This document shows positions 6,625-10,256 of a stretch of 10,256 bases of DNA, in pieces. The DNA is taken from NCBI GenBank assembly GCA_900552155.1, contig URYU01000060.1, forward strand, positions 1-10,256, written 5' to 3'. The notes below the pieces were generated by a model. It made no database searches and was not told where the DNA came from. It was given only the letters and a program-made list of their open reading frames with translations. Position 1 is the first letter of the stretch, and every line of letters starts with the position of its first letter. The DNA is from an uncultured Collinsella sp. GTDB lineage: Bacteria; Actinomycetota; Coriobacteriia; Coriobacteriales; Coriobacteriaceae. The translations under genes and the position numbers were made by a program.

Positions 6625-7962
6625 TTAGGGAAGTTCGCGCTTGACAACCTCGACGATGTCGTCGACAACGCGCTGGGTCAGCTCGTGCGTCTCGGCCTCG
6701 GCCATCACACGGACCAGCGGCTCGGTACCGCTCGGGCGCACCAGAATGCGGCCGCGGCCGTCAAGCTCCTTCTCGGCAGCAGCGACAGCATCCCAGATGG
6801 GCTGGCAATCGTCCAGACCAGCCTTGTTGTCCGAATGCACGTTGACGAGTACCTGCGGGTACTTCTTCATGATGCCGGCAAGGTCGGTGAGGGTACGACC
6901 GGTGCGCTTGAGCACGGCCAGCAGCTGCAGAGCCGTCACCAGGCCGTCACCGGTGGTGTTGTGCTCCAGGAAGATGATGTGGCCGGACTGTTCGCCGCCG
7001 ATGACGGCGCCGTCCGCGAGCATGCGCTCCAGAACGTAGCGGTCACCCACGGCAGTCTGAACCATCTCGAAGCCCTGCTCCTTCATAGCGATGGAGAAGC
7101 CCAGGTTGCACATGACGGTCGAGACGATCTCGGAGTTGGCGAGCTTGCCGCGAGCGGCGAGGTCGGAACCGCAGATAGCCAGGATGTAGTCACCGTCGAT
7201 CTCATTGCCCTCGCTGTCCACGAACAGCACGCGGTCGGCGTCGCCGTCGTGGGCCAGACCGATGTCAGCATGGGTGCGCAGCACGAGCTCGCGCAGGGGC
7301 TCAAGGTGAGTAGAGCCGCACTCGACGTTAATGTCAGTGCCGCAGTAATCGGTGTTGATGGCATGGACTGTGGCACCCAGGCGCTGCAGCGCGGCGGGCG
7401 TAGTCTGGCAGGAAGCACCGTGACCGCAGTCGACGGCAACGACCAGGCCATCAAGCCTCAGGCCATCGAGCGTATCGATAGCGTGGTCGACGTATGCCTT
7501 GCGAGCGTCCTTCATCTTGATAATGTGGCCAACGCCGGCGCCAGTCGGCAGCGTATCGGCAGCCATGGCTTCCTCGGACATGACCCAGGCGCTGATCTCT
7601 TCCTCGACAGCATCGGGAAGCTTCATGCCCTTGCGGCTAAAGAACTTGATACCGTTGAACTCCGGCGGATTGTGCGAAGCGGAGATGACGATGCCGCCAT
7701 CGAGCTCGTTTTGAACAGTGAGCAGCGCCACGGCGGGCGTGGGGATGACGCCGCAGCAGTGCGGACGGCCGCCCTCGGCCATAATGCCGGCGGTCAGAGC
7801 GCTCTCGAGCATGGTGCCCGAAAGGCGCGTGTCACGGCCGATGCAGATGTCCGGACCAAGAAACTTGGTCGCCGCGCGGCCCAGGCGAAACGCGAGGTCA
7901 CACGAGAGGTCGGCATTGGCGACGCCACGGACGCCGTCGGTACCGAAGATGTTCTGGGGCAT
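6625..7962 (-). CDS. glmM: Phosphoglucosamine mutase
   Basis: GlmM interconverts glucosamine-6-phosphate and glucosamine-1-phosphate, the step before UDP-GlcNAc formation for peptidoglycan. The 445-residue length is typical. Visible family motifs are FGTDGVRG (6-13), the phosphoserine loop ISASHNPPEFNGIKFF (93-108) with S96 as the phosphorylated residue, the Mg-binding DGDADR (239-244), the sugar-binding GGEQSGH (322-328) and the phosphate-binding RPSGTEPLVRVM (409-420). The ATG at 7962 is preceded by AAGGAG (complement of 7970-7975) and begins the conserved MPQNIFGTDG. It follows rpsI, as in mycobacteria and other actinobacteria, but an intrinsic terminator stands between the two genes, so its expression depends on read-through or on a promoter I could not pick out. 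It precedes the EIIA and nagB genes, which share its substrate pool. Confidence 0.98.
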   Translation of the reverse strand: MPQNIFGTDGVRGVANADLSCDLAFRLGRAATKFLGPDICIGRDTRLSGTMLESALTAGIMAEGGRPHCCGVIPTPAVALLTVQNELDGGIVISASHNPPEFNGIKFFSRKGMKLPDAVEEEISAWVMSEEAMAADTLPTGAGVGHIIKMKDARKAYVDHAIDTLDGLRLDGLVVAVDCGHGASCQTTPAALQRLGATVHAINTDYCGTDINVECGSTHLEPLRELVLRTHADIGLAHDGDADRVLFVDSEGNEIDGDYILAICGSDLAARGKLANSEIVSTVMCNLGFSIAMKEQGFEMVQTAVGDRYVLERMLADGAVIGGEQSGHIIFLEHNTTGDGLVTALQLLAVLKRTGRTLTDLAGIMKKYPQVLVNVHSDNKAGLDDCQPIWDAVAAAEKELDGRGRILVRPSGTEPLVRVMAEAETHELTQRVVDDIVEVVKRELP

Positions 7963-8011
7963 AGGATCGCTCCTTCCCTAGCAGGCGATATGCAACCGCC
8001 CACCCTAGTCG

Positions 8012-8055
8012 AAAAAGAAAAGCGGGACCCGCCGAGGAATCGGCAGGCCCCGCTT
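8012..8055 (-). terminator. Intrinsic terminator after rpsI
   Basis: The arms 8020-8035 and 8040-8055 form a 16-position stem with two mismatches and a 4-nt loop. On the minus strand it is followed by the T-rich stretch TTTTCTTTTT (complement of about 8012-8021). It begins about 30 nt after the rpsI stop codon and separates the ribosomal genes from glmM. Confidence 0.9.
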
Positions 8056-8085
8056 GTACATTGTATCTCGAAAGGAGATAAAACC

Positions 8086-8481
<396 letters not shown>

Positions 8482-8483
8482 CT

Positions 8484-8927
8484 TTAAGCCTCCAGCTCAA
8501 TCTTCGTGGGGTTCTGGGCAGCGTGCGGATGCTCGGCACCAGCGTAGACCTTAAGCTTGGTCATCTGGGCACGGCCGAGGGTGGTCTTGGGCAGCATACC
8601 GCGAACGGCGCGCTCGATGACCTTCTCCGGGTGCTTCTCCATAGCCTGGCGGAAGCTCTCAGCCTTGAGGCCGCCGTTGTAGCCGCTGTGGCGATAATAG
8701 GTCTTCGTGTCGGCCTTGTTACCGGTAAGCTGGACCTTATCGGCGTTGATGACGACAACGAAGTCGCCGCAGTCGCTGTTGGGCGTGAACTGGGGCTTGT
8801 TCTTACCGCGCAGGATCATTGCGATCTGGGTGGCAAGACGGCCCAGGACAGCACCATCGGCGTCGACGAGAACCCAGTTGCGCTGGACCTCGCCCTGCTT
8901 GGCGTAGTGAGTCGATTTCGAAATCAC
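8484..8927 (-). CDS. rplM: 50S ribosomal protein L13
   Basis: The 147-residue protein is L13 (uL13), an early-assembly protein of the large subunit. Family marks are the N-terminal [16 protein letters not shown] (18-33), [11 protein letters not shown] (39-49), the [15 protein letters not shown] strand (57-71), [12 protein letters not shown] (77-88) and the [13 protein letters not shown] segment (107-119). The start codon is GTG at 8927, with GGAGGAG 5 nt upstream. A promoter at 8994-9021 and a short leader with a hairpin precede it. In E. coli the rplM-rpsI operon is controlled by L13 itself; whether this leader plays that role here is unknown. Confidence 0.99.
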   Translation of the reverse strand: MISKSTHYAKQGEVQRNWVLVDADGAVLGRLATQIAMILRGKNKPQFTPNSDCGDFVVVINADKVQLTGNKADTKTYYRHSGYNGGLKAESFRQAMEKHPEKVIERAVRGMLPKTTLGRAQMTKLKVYAGAEHPHAAQNPTKIELEA

Positions 8928-8955
8928 TTAGACTCCTCCATGTACAGTACGTGTT

Positions 8956-8987
8956 GTTACAGAGATTCACGGGGCTCTGCAAGTAAC
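8956..8987 (-). promoter_or_regulatory. Hairpin in the rplM leader
   Basis: On the minus strand GTTA and CAGAG pair with TAAC and CTCTG (5 bp at 8960-8964 with 8975-8979, 4 bp at 8956-8959 with 8984-8987), with a 4-nt bulge on the promoter-proximal side and a 10-nt loop. It would be at the very 5' end of the transcript predicted from the rplM promoter. It could be a binding site for autoregulation or a stabilising 5' hairpin. I do not recognise a known leader family. Confidence 0.35.
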
Positions 8988-8993
8988 CCGTCC

Positions 8994-9021
8994 ATATTAC
9001 CCCGCTCGCCGTACGAGTCAA
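8994..9021 (-). promoter_or_regulatory. Candidate promoter of rplM-rpsI
   Basis: On the minus strand TTGACT (complement of 9016-9021, 5/6 match to TTGACA) is followed after 16 nt by TAATAT (complement of 8994-8999, 4/6 match to TATAAT). Transcription would begin near 8987, giving a leader of about 60 nt. It is the best promoter match I found in the window, in front of genes that should be strongly expressed. Confidence 0.55.
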
Positions 9022-9120
9022 CAGGTATTTTGGCTCCGACCAGAGTTTCTGCACATGTCATCCACGAGCCGTGATTTTCCAGCTCTTTAGCTGTTGTCAT
9101 TTTTTGAGGGTTCGCCGTCG

Positions 9121-9999
9121 CTAGCGCTCAACGAACTCTTGGATTTCCGCGAGCAGGCGCTTTGCCTCCTGACGGCCCTGGATATACAGGTTCAGAAGCT
9201 TTGCCGGATCGTGCTCAACATGGCCGACCTCGACCGGCTTTTGCGGAGCGACGACCAACGCACGGCCCTCGCGCTCATACTTCCACAGGTGCATGCGCTG
9301 GATGTTGTAGCGGTCGTGGCGTGTCTCGATAGCCTCGAGCAGATAGGGGTAGTCGGCATAGCGGGCGCGCGCGGCAGGCATAAACTCGTAGGGCTTTTTC
9401 TCATACGAACGGTCCTGCGTGACGATGACGACCGCACGGTCGAAGCCCGCCTCCTCGAGCACATGCTCGATAGGAACCGAATCGGCTACGCCGCCGTCGA
9501 CGTATTTGTGCCCGTCAATCTCGACCGGCGGCGTCACCAGCGGCAACGAGGTCGATGCGCGCACGGCGTCGAGATCGAGTACGGCGCTTTTGACCGGAAG
9601 GTACGCGGCGGTTCCAAAGAGCATGTCCGTCGCGACGGCGTACATCTCGATGGGGCTCGCGTCGAACGTCTCGTTGTCAAAGGGATCCAAGCGGTCCTGG
9701 ACATCGTTGAAGATAAAGTCGTAACCCACAATGGAGCCCGTGGACGCAAACGATGCGGCGCCCATGAAGCGGTTGTCGTTGCAGAAAGCCAGGTTGATGC
9801 GGTTGGCACGGCCGATCTGGTGCGACTTGTAGTTCACGCCGTTGAGGGCGCCGGCCGATACACCGTAGACAGCCGGAATCTCGACGCCAGCCTCCATGAG
9901 AACGTCGAGCACGCCCGCGGTAAATTGCCCGCGGAAGCTACCGCCCTCCAAAACGAGCGCGACCTTGCCGGCGTTCTTTGCCTTATCTTCTGCAGTCAT
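9121..9999 (-). CDS. Patatin-like phospholipase family protein (YjjU-like)
   Basis: The 292-residue protein has the Ser-Asp dyad of bacterial patatins, which are acyl hydrolases acting on lipids. The oxyanion-hole glycine loop is LEGGSFRGQFTAGVL (17-31), the nucleophile elbow GVSAG has S48 (46-50), and the catalytic aspartate is D168 in YVDGG (166-170). The remainder, with FNDVQDRLDPFD and the basic C-terminal helices after residue 190, resembles E. coli YjjU and its relatives rather than RssA. No signal peptide or membrane segment is seen, so it is probably cytosolic. The ATG at 9999 has a near-perfect AGGAGGT (complement of 10004-10010) 4 nt upstream. No strong terminator separates it from the rplM promoter; only a 5-bp hairpin CAGCT/AGCTG without a T run lies in between. 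Substrate unknown. Confidence 0.92.
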   Translation of the reverse strand: MTAEDKAKNAGKVALVLEGGSFRGQFTAGVLDVLMEAGVEIPAVYGVSAGALNGVNYKSHQIGRANRINLAFCNDNRFMGAASFASTGSIVGYDFIFNDVQDRLDPFDNETFDASPIEMYAVATDMLFGTAAYLPVKSAVLDLDAVRASTSLPLVTPPVEIDGHKYVDGGVADSVPIEHVLEEAGFDRAVVIVTQDRSYEKKPYEFMPAARARYADYPYLLEAIETRHDRYNIQRMHLWKYEREGRALVVAPQKPVEVGHVEHDPAKLLNLYIQGRQEAKRLLAEIQEFVER

Positions 10000-10091
10000 A
10001 TTGACCTCCTGCGATTGCGTTTTGGCTTTCTTCTACCCAGTTTTGGGATGGCGAGCGCGCAGGTTTTGGAGTTAAGGGGTCGGGGCGGTCG
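10000..10091. other. Patatin upstream region
   Basis: This short segment holds the patatin Shine-Dalgarno (complement of 10004-10010) and no gene. I found no convincing promoter for the patatin gene in it. It borders directly on the palindromic repeat array to the right. Confidence 0.4.
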
Positions 10092-10256
10092 GCGGGAAAG
10101 CGCGTCCCGGTCTCAGAGCAAATTCCGGGTCGCATTTTCCGCTTGATGTGCCATCCGGAAACTACGTCCCAGTCTGAATGCGGATTCCGGGACGCGCTTT
10201 CCGCCTGGGCCGCCATTGGGAAAGCGCGTCCCACTCTGCATCACTGAGGCGCTTTC
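10092..10256. repeat. Three palindromic repeat units with exact 62-bp period (third cut by window end)
   Basis: Units begin with GGAAA at 10095, 10157 and 10219, exactly 62 bp apart. Each has a left arm like GGAAAGCGCGTCCC, a variable centre of about 18 nt that starts with a conserved TCT and ends in ATTCCGGG in units 1 and 2, a right arm like GGGACGCGCTTTCC that is the reverse complement of the left arm, and a less conserved spacer. Unit 1 folds from 10092 to 10142 with a bulge and two mismatches; unit 2 from 10157 to 10202 with two mismatches and a wobble; unit 3 keeps its left arm (10218-10232) and part of its right arm (10246-10256) before the window ends. The array is intergenic, and I could not assign it to a known class. 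Confidence 0.8.

Noticed and set aside
9067..9110. Hairpin CAGCT/AGCTG with a T run nearby on the plus strand, as a terminator
   Set aside because: The stem has only 5 bp, the T run is several bases away, and no plus-strand gene precedes it. For the minus-strand patatin gene no T run follows the hairpin.
9094..10146. A 350-codon open frame on the plus strand antisense to the patatin gene
   Set aside because: It lies opposite a gene with clear catalytic motifs and extends into the repeat array; its composition looks like a shadow frame.
10092..10256. CRISPR array
   Set aside because: The units are degenerate, both dyad arms fall within one period, the intervening sequence is partly conserved, and no cas gene is present.

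Overview
The window looks like chromosomal DNA from a high-GC actinobacterium. A gut coriobacterium of the Collinsella type is the best guess, inferred from gene order, GC-ending codons and protein style rather than from a search. Support for an actinobacterium comes from the order rplM-rpsI-glmM, which is also the order in mycobacteria (rplM-rpsI-mrsA). There are eight convincing protein genes, two on the plus strand and six on the minus strand. I see no rRNA, tRNA, CRISPR array, phage or insertion sequence.

Layout. Positions 1-192 are non-coding with small hairpins. A class I SAM methyltransferase (193-1080, plus) and a YhbY-type CRM-domain ribosome-assembly protein (1239-1538, plus) follow, closed by a strong terminator at 1576-1609. 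Converging on it is a 999-residue regulator (4607 to 1608, minus), with a STAND-type P-loop ATPase domain at its N-terminus and a winged helix plus BTAD (SARP-like) module at its C-terminus. A 448-nt intergenic region without a gene lies upstream of it. Next, all on the minus strand in the order of transcription, come a YjjU-like patatin (9999-9121), rplM and rpsI (8927-8086) with their own promoter and terminator, glmM (7962-6625), a glucose-family PTS EIIA (6553-6056) and nagB (5784-5056), which ends in a clear intrinsic terminator. The right edge (10092-10256) holds three copies of a palindromic repeat with an exact 62-bp period.

How the genes fit together. glmM and nagB are the two competing exits for glucosamine-6-phosphate: cell-wall precursor synthesis (GlmM, after GlmS) and glycolysis (NagB). 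The EIIA between them is likely to supply phosphate for sugar uptake, so the segment may couple amino-sugar import and use to growth through the ribosomal genes upstream.

The points most worth a second look are the 62-bp palindromic repeat array, the permuted STAND/SARP regulator with its long upstream region, the abrupt codon-usage change inside the methyltransferase gene, and the structured nagB leader, which contains a 9-nt sequence complementary to the nagB start codon region.
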